Assembly (NCBI GenBank): GCA_964654825.1
Contig: CAZZKG010000013.1
Span: forward strand, 7,921 to 71,920
DNA length: 64,000 nucleotides
Origin: CAZZKG01 sp964654825
Lineage (GTDB): Bacteria; Gemmatimonadota; CAZMKB01
Reading direction: 5' to 3'
Shown here: positions 35,651 through 44,429 of the stretch, piece after piece
Numbering within the stretch: position 1 is the first letter of the stretch
How the letters are laid out: the number at the start of each line of letters is the position of its first letter
Position numbers and translations under genes: made by a program
Notes under the pieces: model-generated
The model's input: only the letters and a program-made list of their open reading frames with translations
Told to the model about the DNA's origin: nothing
The model's database searches: none

Positions 35651-37204
35651 ATGGACAGGACACCTCCGTTCTACAAAGTCCCCCATAGACTAGAAACCGC
35701 TGAGGAGATATCGGAGGCCATGCGCCTCGATTTCCTAAGTATCGGCGGTGGTTATCTCCCCATGCTCGACCTCGCCGGGAAGGGGAGGCGGCCTGTGATT
35801 CCACCCGCAATGGCGGGCGCAAAACCATGTGTCAGAAAAGATTTTTACCGTATTGACGATAACAAGATACGAGAATACAACATCGAATACCGGGAGATTG
35901 CCAATCTGCAGCTAATCAACAATTTTTCTGCAATCGAGAATAGAATCCCCTGGGTAGTGTCTCTAGCCCAACACCGTGATATCTTTTCGGTCCTCAGGTC
36001 ATTTCCGGAGCCTCTGCAAAACTGCTGGAACATCGACTCGGTTTCGGGGCCCGCCACTGCCTACGCATCGGTCCGGGCGCTCTGGAAGTTTCTTCGCCTC
36101 GAAATACTTTCCTACACACAGTCGAAGCGGATGGTGCACACCGATGTGGGTCAGCTGAAACAGCTCATGGTCGCCTCGGCTCTCTTCCTGCCTGCCAACG
36201 AGGACGTTCTACAGGCTCTGAAGCAGTCGGTAAGGGGTGAGACCAGACAGGCACTCTTTCAGAATGCACTTGCCGAATTGCTTTTCGTGCGTATACCCGG
36301 GCTCCTGGAGAAGCTCGTCTCGGTGGAACCCTCCATGATCCGCAGGAAACTCTTCGCGAAGATCGCCAAACTCGGCCTGACCGGGAAGCAGAGGCTGTGT
36401 CTGTACGGGTATTTCCAGGATAATGTGACCTCCCGGGAACTGCTGCCTGCACTGAACAGGGTCGACACGATCGCGCAGAAATTGATAATCGACACCCGGT
36501 CGAAGGAGAGATTACATGACTACATCGAGTCGCTGGAGAATACCATCAATCGCTTCCGAACCCTCTATGAAGAATGGTTTCTCGACAGGGAATTGATCCA
36601 GATGCGGCAGTTGTTCAAATCTGGAGATATCATGAGGTACAAGATAAATTCGTGGACAACCCTCATGAAAACTTTCATCTTAATCACCTCACTCGAATTC
36701 TATCCGACGAAAGACTGGATGGATCTGGCCAAGTCGAGTGTGTCCATGGACTGTTCCGGTTCCGAACTGGGAGTCAACCATCTGCTGACTCCCAACTTCT
36801 TCAACATTCGTATCTTCAGAAATGCCAGATGGATCGGCAATATTTACATGCTCGATTTCACCGAAAAAACAGGCTGCATCATCGTCGACCGTATCCAGAT
36901 CCCCAGAGGAGTCAATGCCGAGTACATCCAGTTCTTCTCTCACCTCAGCGAGGTGTTAGAAAATATGTTCGAGGATATCCCGTATGAAGCGATCCTTCTT
37001 CCTCTCAGTATTTCGAATCACCAATCCATTCAGAAAGCTTTTAATCTCTTCCGACGCAGACTCCCGAGGAGAAAAATAACTCTCCGTTCAAAATACGGCC
37101 GCCACTTCGAAAGTCTGAGCAGGCCGAGAAACTTTCACATCCTCTGTTCGAAAGAACACATGCAGCATTGTCTGGTTGCATCGTGTGAGAAAGGGGCAGG
37201 GTAA
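35651..37204 (+). CDS. Large soluble protein of unknown function
   Basis: 517 residues from ATG 35651; the alternative start at 35615 lies in the repeat and is rejected. No signal peptide or membrane segment. N-terminal YKVPHRLETAEEISEAMRLDF and SIGGGYLPMLDLAGKG, a long helical middle (150-330), and a C-terminal alpha/beta part (RNARWIGNIYMLDFTEKTGCIIVDR) that vaguely recalls an acyltransferase fold. I do not recognise a family. Codon use is like its neighbours. Monocistronic as far as can be seen, followed by two methyltransferase genes. Confidence 0.65.
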   Translation: MDRTPPFYKVPHRLETAEEISEAMRLDFLSIGGGYLPMLDLAGKGRRPVIPPAMAGAKPCVRKDFYRIDDNKIREYNIEYREIANLQLINNFSAIENRIPWVVSLAQHRDIFSVLRSFPEPLQNCWNIDSVSGPATAYASVRALWKFLRLEILSYTQSKRMVHTDVGQLKQLMVASALFLPANEDVLQALKQSVRGETRQALFQNALAELLFVRIPGLLEKLVSVEPSMIRRKLFAKIAKLGLTGKQRLCLYGYFQDNVTSRELLPALNRVDTIAQKLIIDTRSKERLHDYIESLENTINRFRTLYEEWFLDRELIQMRQLFKSGDIMRYKINSWTTLMKTFILITSLEFYPTKDWMDLAKSSVSMDCSGSELGVNHLLTPNFFNIRIFRNARWIGNIYMLDFTEKTGCIIVDRIQIPRGVNAEYIQFFSHLSEVLENMFEDIPYEAILLPLSISNHQSIQKAFNLFRRRLPRRKITLRSKYGRHFESLSRPRNFHILCSKEHMQHCLVASCEKGAG

Positions 37205-37315
37205 CCGGGACCGACCGGAGAGCCGCTCACTCCACTTGCGCCTGTTCCGGCAGGGCAGTAATATATATCCGCACTGCCGTATCGTTAGGCGGAGACCCTC
37301 CAACGGAGAAGCCGG

Positions 37316-38302
37316 ATGCCCCTTGAGCGTCTGTATAACTGTGATCTGTGCGGAAGTGATCAAATACTTACGATCGATCCGGATGCGAATGTCGACATGT
37401 GTGTCACCTGCGGCTATCTCTTCGACAACCCGAGACCCTCCATGGCGGATATCGAGATCTACTATTCAACGGTGGGGAAGTACGATTCATGGCTCGAGGA
37501 GCTCGAAGGTCGGGATCTGCTCTGGAAGAGGAGACTGTCGAAGGTCACCCGTCACGTTCGGGAGGGCAGGCTCCTGGATGTCGGCGCCGGGATCGGACAG
37601 TTCCTGTTTCAAGCCCGTGAGCGATTCGAAGTCACCGGGACCGAGGTCTCGGATGAAGCCGTTCAGATCGCACGGGAGCACTTCGGTGTGACTCTGAAGA
37701 AAAACGTGATCGAAAGCTCGGTCGAATTCCCCCGGGCAAGCTATGATGTAATCACACTCTTCCATGTGCTGGAGCATGTACCATTCCCTGGCTCCACGAT
37801 AGACCGATGCCGTGAGCTGTTGAAGGATGGTGCCTTCCTTTTTATCGCCGTTCCCAATGACCGGTTTGCTTTCTGGAGACACGGTGGACTCATCCGTTAC
37901 TGCGTGAAGAAGGTACTCGGTTTCGTCGGCGTGGTGAAATACAGAAAACTCGTACGGTTCGAGAAAATTGTACTCGACCCCGAAATTCAAACAGAGATCC
38001 ATCTCTCTCATTTCACTTCCTCGACACTCGCGGCATTTCTACGGAAGAGCGGGTTCGACATCGTTTCCAACTCGCTGGATCCCTACTATTCCGTCACCGG
38101 CCTTGCGCGGGTTCGTGAAGGGATCAGATTTATCTTTTACCGGATGATCAACAGAGTGTTCTCCATCAATCTCTACGAGACCATCTGGATTGTGGCCAGG
38201 AGAAGGACTCGTGGAAGATCTCCCATGATCACCGCGTCCCATCGGAGCAGGACGAACGTCGGGAGTGGTAAAACATCGAACGGTGAGGATCAGGAGACTT
38301 AG
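37316..38302 (+). CDS. SAM-dependent methyltransferase with N-terminal zinc ribbon
   Basis: 328 residues, ATG 37316 after GGAG. N-terminal four-Cys ribbon (CDLCGSD...CVTCGYLFDNPRPS) precedes a class I methyltransferase core: LLDVGAGIGQFLFQA (SAM-binding), TGTEVSDEAVQIAREHFG, and YDVITLFHVLEHVPFP. The ribbon-plus-core layout is common in C-methyltransferases of cell-surface sugar or secondary pathways, but the acceptor is unknown. A second methyltransferase follows 60 bases later. Confidence 0.85.
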   Translation: MPLERLYNCDLCGSDQILTIDPDANVDMCVTCGYLFDNPRPSMADIEIYYSTVGKYDSWLEELEGRDLLWKRRLSKVTRHVREGRLLDVGAGIGQFLFQARERFEVTGTEVSDEAVQIAREHFGVTLKKNVIESSVEFPRASYDVITLFHVLEHVPFPGSTIDRCRELLKDGAFLFIAVPNDRFAFWRHGGLIRYCVKKVLGFVGVVKYRKLVRFEKIVLDPEIQTEIHLSHFTSSTLAAFLRKSGFDIVSNSLDPYYSVTGLARVREGIRFIFYRMINRVFSINLYETIWIVARRRTRGRSPMITASHRSRTNVGSGKTSNGEDQET

Positions 38303-38362
38303 AGAAGTATAAATAATTCTTCCATACACCTGTCGGTATTGAAGAAGGGTAAGGAGTACCGG

Positions 38363-38986
38363 ATGGCCGGAGATTTCTATGAACGTTACTGGTCGCTGAG
38401 AAAAGGGCGGAAGCTGTGCGATTTCGATTACAAGTGGCCGAAACTCTCACTCTTCATTCCCTCTGATGAGGACATGACAATTCTCGATTTCGGGTGTGGA
38501 GACGGTGAAATCATCGGGGAGATGAAGAAAATCAACCCCGGTGCTTCTTTCATAGGTCTCGATGTGGCCCGGACAGCGCTCGATCTCGCCTGTGAACACT
38601 ACCCCGAAGTGCAATTCTTCAGAGTAACCGACGGTGGGCGATTCCCGATCGATGACGGCTCTATTGATTTTATCTTCTCCTCCGAAGTGATCGAACACGT
38701 CTACGACACCGGGAACGCATTTTCCGAAATAGCACGGGTACTCAAAGTCGGGGGGAAACTTCTGATAACCGCTCCCTATCACGGCCTCGTGAAGAACCTC
38801 CTCCTCGCTCTCTTCGCTTTCGACCGGCACTTCGACCCAACCGATGCCCACATACGGTTCTTCACCAGACGATCTCTCTCCTCCTGCCTCCGGAAGGTCG
38901 GTCTGGAACCTGTCGAGTCACACCGCATGGGATATGTCTACCCTCTCTCCCGCACGCTGGTCGTACTCGCGGAAAAAAAGAATTAA
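38363..38986 (+). CDS. SAM-dependent methyltransferase (type 11)
   Basis: 207 residues from ATG 38363 with AAGGAG six bases upstream (a TTG at 38339 is in frame but poorly placed). Class I core: ILDFGCGDGEIIGEM, FIGLDVARTALDLA, and SIDFIFSSEVIEHVYDT, then VLKVGGKLLITAPYHG. Substrate unknown; the pair with the preceding ribbon methyltransferase suggests a shared surface-glycan or lipid pathway. Confidence 0.86.
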   Translation: MAGDFYERYWSLRKGRKLCDFDYKWPKLSLFIPSDEDMTILDFGCGDGEIIGEMKKINPGASFIGLDVARTALDLACEHYPEVQFFRVTDGGRFPIDDGSIDFIFSSEVIEHVYDTGNAFSEIARVLKVGGKLLITAPYHGLVKNLLLALFAFDRHFDPTDAHIRFFTRRSLSSCLRKVGLEPVESHRMGYVYPLSRTLVVLAEKKN

Positions 38987-39055
38987 TTTCGCTCGATCAC
39001 TACTTCTGTACCAAGGCACACTGCTACCTGAAACTTTTCGATCCCTGCTGTTTGA

Positions 39056-40114
39056 TCAGTGAGACTCGACAAATTCGACTACCCTGGTTGTCGCTTCATT
39101 GTAAGGATTGCCATCATGGGTATTTACAGCCATTATTTCGGCCCAGTGACCGGCGACCTCCTCGCTGAACCCCGCCTCTATTGCCGCTTCAACTGCTGCC
39201 TCCCACACGATTTCCAGATCCTCACTGGTGAGGTACACGAGCTCCGGGTTCTGGTACTCGTATGATGCGATCTCATCATAGAAATTCACCGCATCTACCT
39301 CGATTCCCGGCATGTCATAGTCTGCGTAAATGATACAGAATGGAGGCTGTGACGCGCTGACATGCCAGAATGGTGAGGCCGGAATCAGGATGGACGGACG
39401 GATTCCTCCCATGGTGGTTCCTAACATCAGCCGGTACTGCCCCACCTCCTCCGGGCTCAGTCCGAATGGATTGTCCGGATATTTCGTGTACCCGTAAAGA
39501 TTATACATTCCGCTCATGGTGATAACACCCTTAATCTGTTCCCTGGAACAACCAACCGAGTCGAGGTATTGTCCGTCGGTAGCCAGGAGTGAATTGAGAA
39601 ATCCACCGGCTGACTGTCCGAACAGGAAGATCCTTTCGGGATCACCGGCACCGTCATACTCGGCGTCGTCGATATGCTCCACTATCCACGCAAATGCATC
39701 CGCGATATCCTTAATATGATCAGGATGAACGGCCTGGCCGTCATCTGGATTCGAGAGCTCGTAGTTGACAATAACAGTGGCGTAGTCATGATAACTGGAG
39801 AATGTGCACCCCAGCTCATTATACAGACTCTTGTCACCCTGGATCAGGCCGCCCCCGTGAATAAAAACAAGCACAGTGTGCTGACGGCCATCATCCGGAT
39901 AATAGATATCAAGTTTATGCTCGTGCTCCGGATCGGCTCCCTCGTTATAAGGAATATTCTTCACGATAGTTATGGGATTCAACAATTCCGGGGGGCGGTA
40001 TATCTCCGCATAACTGTCAGCGTAACCTCCTCGAAAGTGTGCGAATGTCAATGTGACAGCGATAAGGACGGTGGCGGTCGGTAAACCCCGTGTTCCGTTA
40101 CGTGCTGCTCTCAT
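39056..40114 (-). CDS. Exported alpha/beta-hydrolase (esterase/carboxylesterase-like)
   Basis: 352 residues from ATG 40114 (AAGGAG eight bases upstream). Signal peptide LPTATVLIAVTLTFAHFRGGYA. Hydrolase motifs: oxyanion HGGGLIQGDKSLY, nucleophile elbow FGQSAGGFL, acid IIYADYD and His in NTHDGNP. This is the BD-FAE/hormone-sensitive-lipase style used on small esters, possibly feruloyl or acetyl groups. An acidic/Glu-rich insertion (EDLEIVWEAAVEAAIEAGF) lies before the His. Single gene. Confidence 0.85.
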   Translation of the reverse strand: MRAARNGTRGLPTATVLIAVTLTFAHFRGGYADSYAEIYRPPELLNPITIVKNIPYNEGADPEHEHKLDIYYPDDGRQHTVLVFIHGGGLIQGDKSLYNELGCTFSSYHDYATVIVNYELSNPDDGQAVHPDHIKDIADAFAWIVEHIDDAEYDGAGDPERIFLFGQSAGGFLNSLLATDGQYLDSVGCSREQIKGVITMSGMYNLYGYTKYPDNPFGLSPEEVGQYRLMLGTTMGGIRPSILIPASPFWHVSASQPPFCIIYADYDMPGIEVDAVNFYDEIASYEYQNPELVYLTSEDLEIVWEAAVEAAIEAGFSEEVAGHWAEIMAVNTHDGNPYNEATTRVVEFVESH

Positions 40115-40405
40115 ACTCAATGCTCCTTCCGGGTAAGTTTTCTGCAGACGCGGCTTATTCCGCGCCCATGGTTTTATATCTGACTATCAGTCGGACGAGG
40201 ATATCACTCGAATTTATACATTAGACACTCGTCCAAGCGATTTTATTCCCTAGAAATAATGCCCGACGACCGGGTGCGTACGCCGATTTAAGCGAAGAGG
40301 GTCGGAGCAGGATCGTCACCATGGAGGAAACGAGCTCCAGGTCCTCATCTCTACATTTTCCCCCAGCGGTTCTGGCTCTCTTTTTGCGCATTTCGTTATT
40401 TCGAT

Positions 40406-40996
40406 ATGAATTCGAAAAGGGAAAAAACACCCGGCGGTGAAAAAGGTCGGTTGTCCACGTATTTTGCGCCTGCTGAGCGCCGGACCGGATCTTTACTCGA
40501 AGAACAGGCGGAACTCGTCGCCCGGGATCCGCTCATCAGGGCAATCGAGGAGGTGATAGATGGTCATCTCCTCATCCTCAACCCCGAGCGGCAAATCATC
40601 GCAGTGAACCAGCAGTTCCTCAATTTACTCGGGCTCGAGAGTTGCGACTCCCTGGTCGGAGATCGTCCGGGAGAGGTACTCGGCTGTATCCACTCTGCCG
40701 AAGGCCCCGGGGGCTGCGGTACCTCGAGATCATGCCGGACCTGCGGGGCGGTACTCTCGATCCTGACCAGCCAGCGGGGAAATAAAGTAGTAGTCGGGGA
40801 ATGTCTCTTCTCCAGTCAGAAAAACGGTTTTGTGGAATCGAACGAATTCAGGATCCGTGCTACACCCGTGCAGGTGGGATCTTTCCAGTTCACCGTGCTG
40901 GTGTTCAACGACATCAGCGGGCAAAAACGCCGTGAGACTCTCGAGCGAGTCTTCTTTCACGACATTCTGAATACGATCGGCTGGCTCAAGAACTGA
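40406..40996 (+). CDS. PAS sensor part of a histidine kinase, ended by an in-frame TGA
   Basis: 196 residues. PAS domain (IEEVIDGHLLILNPERQIIAVNQQFLNLLG) with a cysteine-rich loop, LGCIHSAEGPGGCGTSRSCRTCGAV, and a start of the dimerisation helix with the phospho-acceptor His in RVFFHDILNTIGWLKN. A TGA at 40994-40996 ends it there. The ATPase half continues in the same frame from 41033. Without read-through or mutation reversal the product would be a PAS/His fragment without kinase activity. No SECIS-like hairpin follows and Cys is not expected at this place, so a nonsense mutation is the simplest reading. Confidence 0.7.
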   Translation: MNSKREKTPGGEKGRLSTYFAPAERRTGSLLEEQAELVARDPLIRAIEEVIDGHLLILNPERQIIAVNQQFLNLLGLESCDSLVGDRPGEVLGCIHSAEGPGGCGTSRSCRTCGAVLSILTSQRGNKVVVGECLFSSQKNGFVESNEFRIRATPVQVGSFQFTVLVFNDISGQKRRETLERVFFHDILNTIGWLKN

Positions 40997-41032
40997 AGTA
41001 CAATCCTGAAAACCGTCGAGAAAGTAGGTACG

Positions 41033-41614
41033 ATGAAGGTCGCAGAGGCGATCGTAACCCTGTCGAATCGTCTGGCACGTGAGGTCGAGGATCAGCAGCA
41101 ACTGACTTTGGCCGAGCGCGGCGACCTCGTCCTTCACCCTGAAAAAATCGCTGTTTCCGAAGTTTTCACAATACTCGAATCCATTTTTCTGGTGCACGGA
41201 GCTTCGGAAGGAGAATGTTTCCATATCGAGCGGGTGGACCCTCACGAGAAAATCGTCATCGATTCTTCCTTGCTGATCCGTGTGCTGACAAACATGATCA
41301 AGAACGCCCTCGAAGAAGTGGAGACGGGGGAGTCGATCAGGGTGTGGTTCGAGCACATGGAGAATACTCCTGTCTTCCATGTGTGGAACCCGGGTGTCAT
41401 CCCCGAAAGAGATGCAATACAGATATTCCAGAGATCCTTCAGCACCAAGTGTGAACGCGGCAGAGGGCTGGGGACATACAGCATGAAACTGTTCGGTGAA
41501 CGTTACCTTGGTGGCGAGGTCAGCTTCGAATCTACTGAGGAGACCGGCACGGTCTTCTCAATCAGGTTACCCGCCGATGGTCCCACGCGAAAAGACAAAG
41601 GCACACCATCCTGA
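41033..41614 (+). CDS. HATPase_c part of the split histidine kinase
   Basis: 193 residues in the same frame as the PAS half. N box LTNMIKNALEE, a G1-like HVWNPGVIPE and G2 KCERGRGLGTYSMKLF. ATG 41033 follows AAAGTAGGT, so separate translation is possible and could give a two-piece kinase, but the join looks like one protein interrupted at 40994. It is encoded just before tsaD. Confidence 0.65.
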   Translation: MKVAEAIVTLSNRLAREVEDQQQLTLAERGDLVLHPEKIAVSEVFTILESIFLVHGASEGECFHIERVDPHEKIVIDSSLLIRVLTNMIKNALEEVETGESIRVWFEHMENTPVFHVWNPGVIPERDAIQIFQRSFSTKCERGRGLGTYSMKLFGERYLGGEVSFESTEETGTVFSIRLPADGPTRKDKGTPS

Positions 41615-41648
41615 CATTCTCCATTCTCTATCTCTGTGAGCGAATTTC

Positions 41649-41677
41649 TTGAATTTCCCGCCCTGCCATGGTATAGT
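41649..41677 (+). promoter_or_regulatory. Sigma-70-type promoter of tsaD
   Basis: TTGAAT (41649-41654), 17-base spacer, TATAGT (41672-41677); start near 41684, about 60 bases before ATG 41745. Confidence 0.6.
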
Positions 41678-41744
41678 TGATTTACCGGAAACACAGTTTT
41701 CTCCAGAGTGAAACTTGCCGGCAGATCCGGATGAGGCCTGAAGA

Positions 41745-42764
41745 ATGATAACCGTCGGGATAGAAACTTCGTGCGATGAAACCTCAGTCGCGGTCCTGGA
41801 AGGTGAGGAGACGATACGCTCCCTCATCGTGCTGAGCCAGGATGAGCATCTGAAGTATGGCGGTGTCGTACCAGAGATTGCTTCGCGTGCCCACCTCAGG
41901 ACCATTACACCGACTTTCGAGGAGGCGCTTAGAAGGGGCGGTGTGGCAATCTCTGATATCGACGTCCTCGGAGTAACCTACGGCCCGGGCCTCGTCGGCT
42001 CTCTCCTCGTTGGGATATCCTTCGCGAGGGGTCTTTCACTATCGCACGGAATACCGATAATCGGAGTCAATCACCTCGAAGCACATTTATTCGCCTCGAT
42101 CCTGGCATATCCGGAGATCGCTCCGCCCTTCCTCGGACTGATCGTCTCCGGTGGACACTGCATGCTCATCCGTTGCGGTGAACTCGGTTCATACCGGATA
42201 CTCGGGAGAACCAGGGATGACGCCGTCGGCGAAGCCTTTGACAAAGTGGCAAAGCTTCTCGGCCTGCCCTATCCCGGAGGGCCTTCCATCGAGAACGAAG
42301 CAGTCGGGGGTGACCCGACGTTCGAAAAGTTTCCCCGCCCGATGCTCAAAACGGCGAAGGAGGACCAGGTCTACGATTTCAGCTACAGCGGACTCAAGAC
42401 GGCGGTGGTCAACTTCGTCAAGACGAAGGGTGAGGCGTACGTCGCTTTAAACAGACGTGACGTGTGCAGGAGTTTCGAAGAGGCGGCGATCGAGGTGCTC
42501 GTCGAGAAGAGCAGGCGGGCAGTCCGGGAAAATGGCGTGGCCACGTTTCTCATGGTCGGCGGAGTTGCGAGTAACAAGCTCCTCCGGGAGAAGATGGGAC
42601 GGATGGCAGAAGAGAGCGGTGTAAAGCTTTTCATCCCCCCGCCGATACTCTGTACCGACAATGGTGCGATGATAGCGAGGGCTGCTCTGTTCAGATTCGA
42701 GAAGTCGGGCCCTTCCACCGACCGGCTGAATGCCGTGGCGAATGCCCCGCTTCCAGGACCCTGA
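41745..42764 (+). CDS. tsaD: tRNA threonylcarbamoyladenosine transferase TsaD
   Basis: 339 residues, the usual length. Kae1/Qri7 signature: GIETSCDETSVAVL at the N terminus, metal ligands in NHLEAHLFA, GGHCML, DDAVGEAFDKVAKLLGLPYPGGP, FSYSGLKTAV and GGVASNKLLR, CTDNGAMIA. With TsaB, TsaC and TsaE it places the t6A base at position 37 of ANN-decoding tRNAs. Monocistronic with its own promoter; convergent with glnA. Confidence 0.97.
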   Translation: MITVGIETSCDETSVAVLEGEETIRSLIVLSQDEHLKYGGVVPEIASRAHLRTITPTFEEALRRGGVAISDIDVLGVTYGPGLVGSLLVGISFARGLSLSHGIPIIGVNHLEAHLFASILAYPEIAPPFLGLIVSGGHCMLIRCGELGSYRILGRTRDDAVGEAFDKVAKLLGLPYPGGPSIENEAVGGDPTFEKFPRPMLKTAKEDQVYDFSYSGLKTAVVNFVKTKGEAYVALNRRDVCRSFEEAAIEVLVEKSRRAVRENGVATFLMVGGVASNKLLREKMGRMAEESGVKLFIPPPILCTDNGAMIARAALFRFEKSGPSTDRLNAVANAPLPGP

Positions 42765-42839
42765 ATGATCCTCTTAACTACAACAGCCTTGGTGCATCAC
42801 CTTATTTATGAACAAGATCATTGAGCGGTCAGGACACAT

Positions 42840-44159
42840 TCACAGGATCGACAGGAAGGTGTCTATCTCGTACTGTGTGACCTGCGACCGGTAGGTCTCC
42901 CACGTTATTTTCTTACTTCTGAGAAACTGCTCGAAGATGTGATCGCCGAGCGCTTCCCTGACGAGAGCGCTCTGTTCGGTGAGCTTGATGGCCTCCCACA
43001 GATCTTCGGGAAGTGATTCGATCCCGCGGGCCTTTTTTTCCTCTGCCTTCATCGTGTAGATATTGTCTTCGTCCGGCTCACGGAGCTCGTAACCATCTTT
43101 AATACCTTTGAGCCCGGCGGCGAGCATAACGGCGAATCCCAGGTACGGGTTGCAAGCCGGATCCGGGCTTCTGAACTCGACCCTGGTGGAATTTTCCTTG
43201 CCGGGTTTGTACTGAGGGACTCGTACGAGTGCCGATCTGTTTTTCTGGCCCCAGCAGATGTACACCGGTGCTTCGTAACCGGGCACGATTCTCTTGTACG
43301 AGTTTACCCACTGATTGGTGACGCTGGTTATCTCCCGCGCGTGGGTGAGCAGGCCTGCCACATACTGTCTGGCGGCATCCGAAAGGAAGTGGGAGCCGTT
43401 CGGGTCGAAGAAAGCATTTCTCCCGTCTTTGAAGAGAGATTGGTGGGTGTGCATCCCACTCCCGTTTTCACCGAAAATCGGTTTGGGCATGAATGTCGCA
43501 TAGTAGCCATTGCGGTGCGCGACCCTCTTCACCACCATCTTATATGTCATCACGTTGTCCGCCATACTCAGGGCATCCGCATAGGTCAGGTCGATCTCGT
43601 GCTGGCTCGGAGCGACCTCATGATGGCTGTATTCGACCCCGATGCCCAGGCTCTCGAGGTCCTTGATTGTCTCTTTCCTGAGGTCGACGGCCATGTCGAG
43701 CGGGAGAAGGTCGAAGTATCCACCTCTGTCGAGCGGTGTGGGATCAGTCGAGCTGGGAAAGTAGAAGTATTCGAGCTCGGGTCCGGTGAAGAAGGAAAAT
43801 CCCATGTCTGCGGCCGCCTGCAGGTTTTTCTTGAGTATGTATCGGGGATCGCCCTCGTAGGGTGATCCATCCGGGTTCAGGATGTTGCAGAACACGCGAG
43901 CGATCCGGGAATCATTCACCTTCCAGGGGAGGATTTTGAACGTGTTCGCGTCCGGGAAGGCGATCATGTCGCTTTCCTGGATTCTGGTGAATCCCTCCAC
44001 CGATGAGCCGTCGAATCCCATACCCTCATCGAGTGCTTTCTCGAGTTCATGATCGGTGATCGCGAAACTCTTGAGCATGCCCAGAATATCTGTGAACCAG
44101 AAATAAACGAATCGAATCTTTTCTTTCTTCACGGTGTTCAGAATGTCCTGTCGCTCCAT
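42840..44159 (-). CDS. glnA: Glutamine synthetase, type I-alpha
   Basis: 439 residues, shorter than the adenylylated I-beta form. Motifs: FTDILGMLKSF, GFDGSSVEGF, GPELEYFYF, HHEVAPSQHEIDL, MPKPIFGENGSGMHTHQS, NSYKRIVPGYEAPV and RVEFRSPDPACNPYLGFA. The NLYDLPPEE tyrosine loop of adenylylated enzymes is missing, so the enzyme should be controlled by feedback and transcription rather than adenylylation. It makes glutamine from glutamate and ammonia. A sigma-54-like site lies about 80 bases upstream on the same strand. Confidence 0.97.
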   Translation of the reverse strand: MERQDILNTVKKEKIRFVYFWFTDILGMLKSFAITDHELEKALDEGMGFDGSSVEGFTRIQESDMIAFPDANTFKILPWKVNDSRIARVFCNILNPDGSPYEGDPRYILKKNLQAAADMGFSFFTGPELEYFYFPSSTDPTPLDRGGYFDLLPLDMAVDLRKETIKDLESLGIGVEYSHHEVAPSQHEIDLTYADALSMADNVMTYKMVVKRVAHRNGYYATFMPKPIFGENGSGMHTHQSLFKDGRNAFFDPNGSHFLSDAARQYVAGLLTHAREITSVTNQWVNSYKRIVPGYEAPVYICWGQKNRSALVRVPQYKPGKENSTRVEFRSPDPACNPYLGFAVMLAAGLKGIKDGYELREPDEDNIYTMKAEEKKARGIESLPEDLWEAIKLTEQSALVREALGDHIFEQFLRSKKITWETYRSQVTQYEIDTFLSIL

Positions 44160-44240
44160 CTCCGTATCCCCCCCGGATCAGATGCTTGTACATGTTTAAC
44201 AAACGGATTTTTTTCTCAACTTCCGATAAGATAAAGAAAA

Positions 44241-44256
44241 AACAACATGTATGCCA
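44241..44256 (-). promoter_or_regulatory. Sigma-54-like site upstream of glnA
   Basis: On the minus strand TGGCATA-CATG-TTGTT: -24 GG with exact spacing, but T instead of C at -12. Nitrogen-related glnA genes are often RpoN-controlled, which supports the reading; the imperfect -12 weakens it. Confidence 0.35.
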
Positions 44257-44345
44257 GTTTAAAAAATCACGGTCTGCTGTGGTTTTAATGAGCCTTCGCC
44301 GTCAGGTGATAGATCCATTCCTCATATCACCACCGTTCATATCAT

Positions 44346-44375
44346 TTGACTTTCACGGATGGGGATGGTTAGATT
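44346..44375 (+). promoter_or_regulatory. Weak sigma-70-type promoter before the five-haem cytochrome
   Basis: TTGACT (44346-44351), 18-base spacer, TAGATT (44370-44375); 54 bases before ATG 44430. Confidence 0.35.
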
Positions 44376-44429
44376 TAGTGCCTGTATCCGGCAGTGTTAC
44401 GAGCTTCTCTGTTTCGAGGGGGATTATTC

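Noticed and set aside
42765..42840. AATGATC/GATCATT inverted repeat between tsaD and glnA as terminator
   Set aside because: Arms are about 40 bases apart, AT-rich, and no T run follows.
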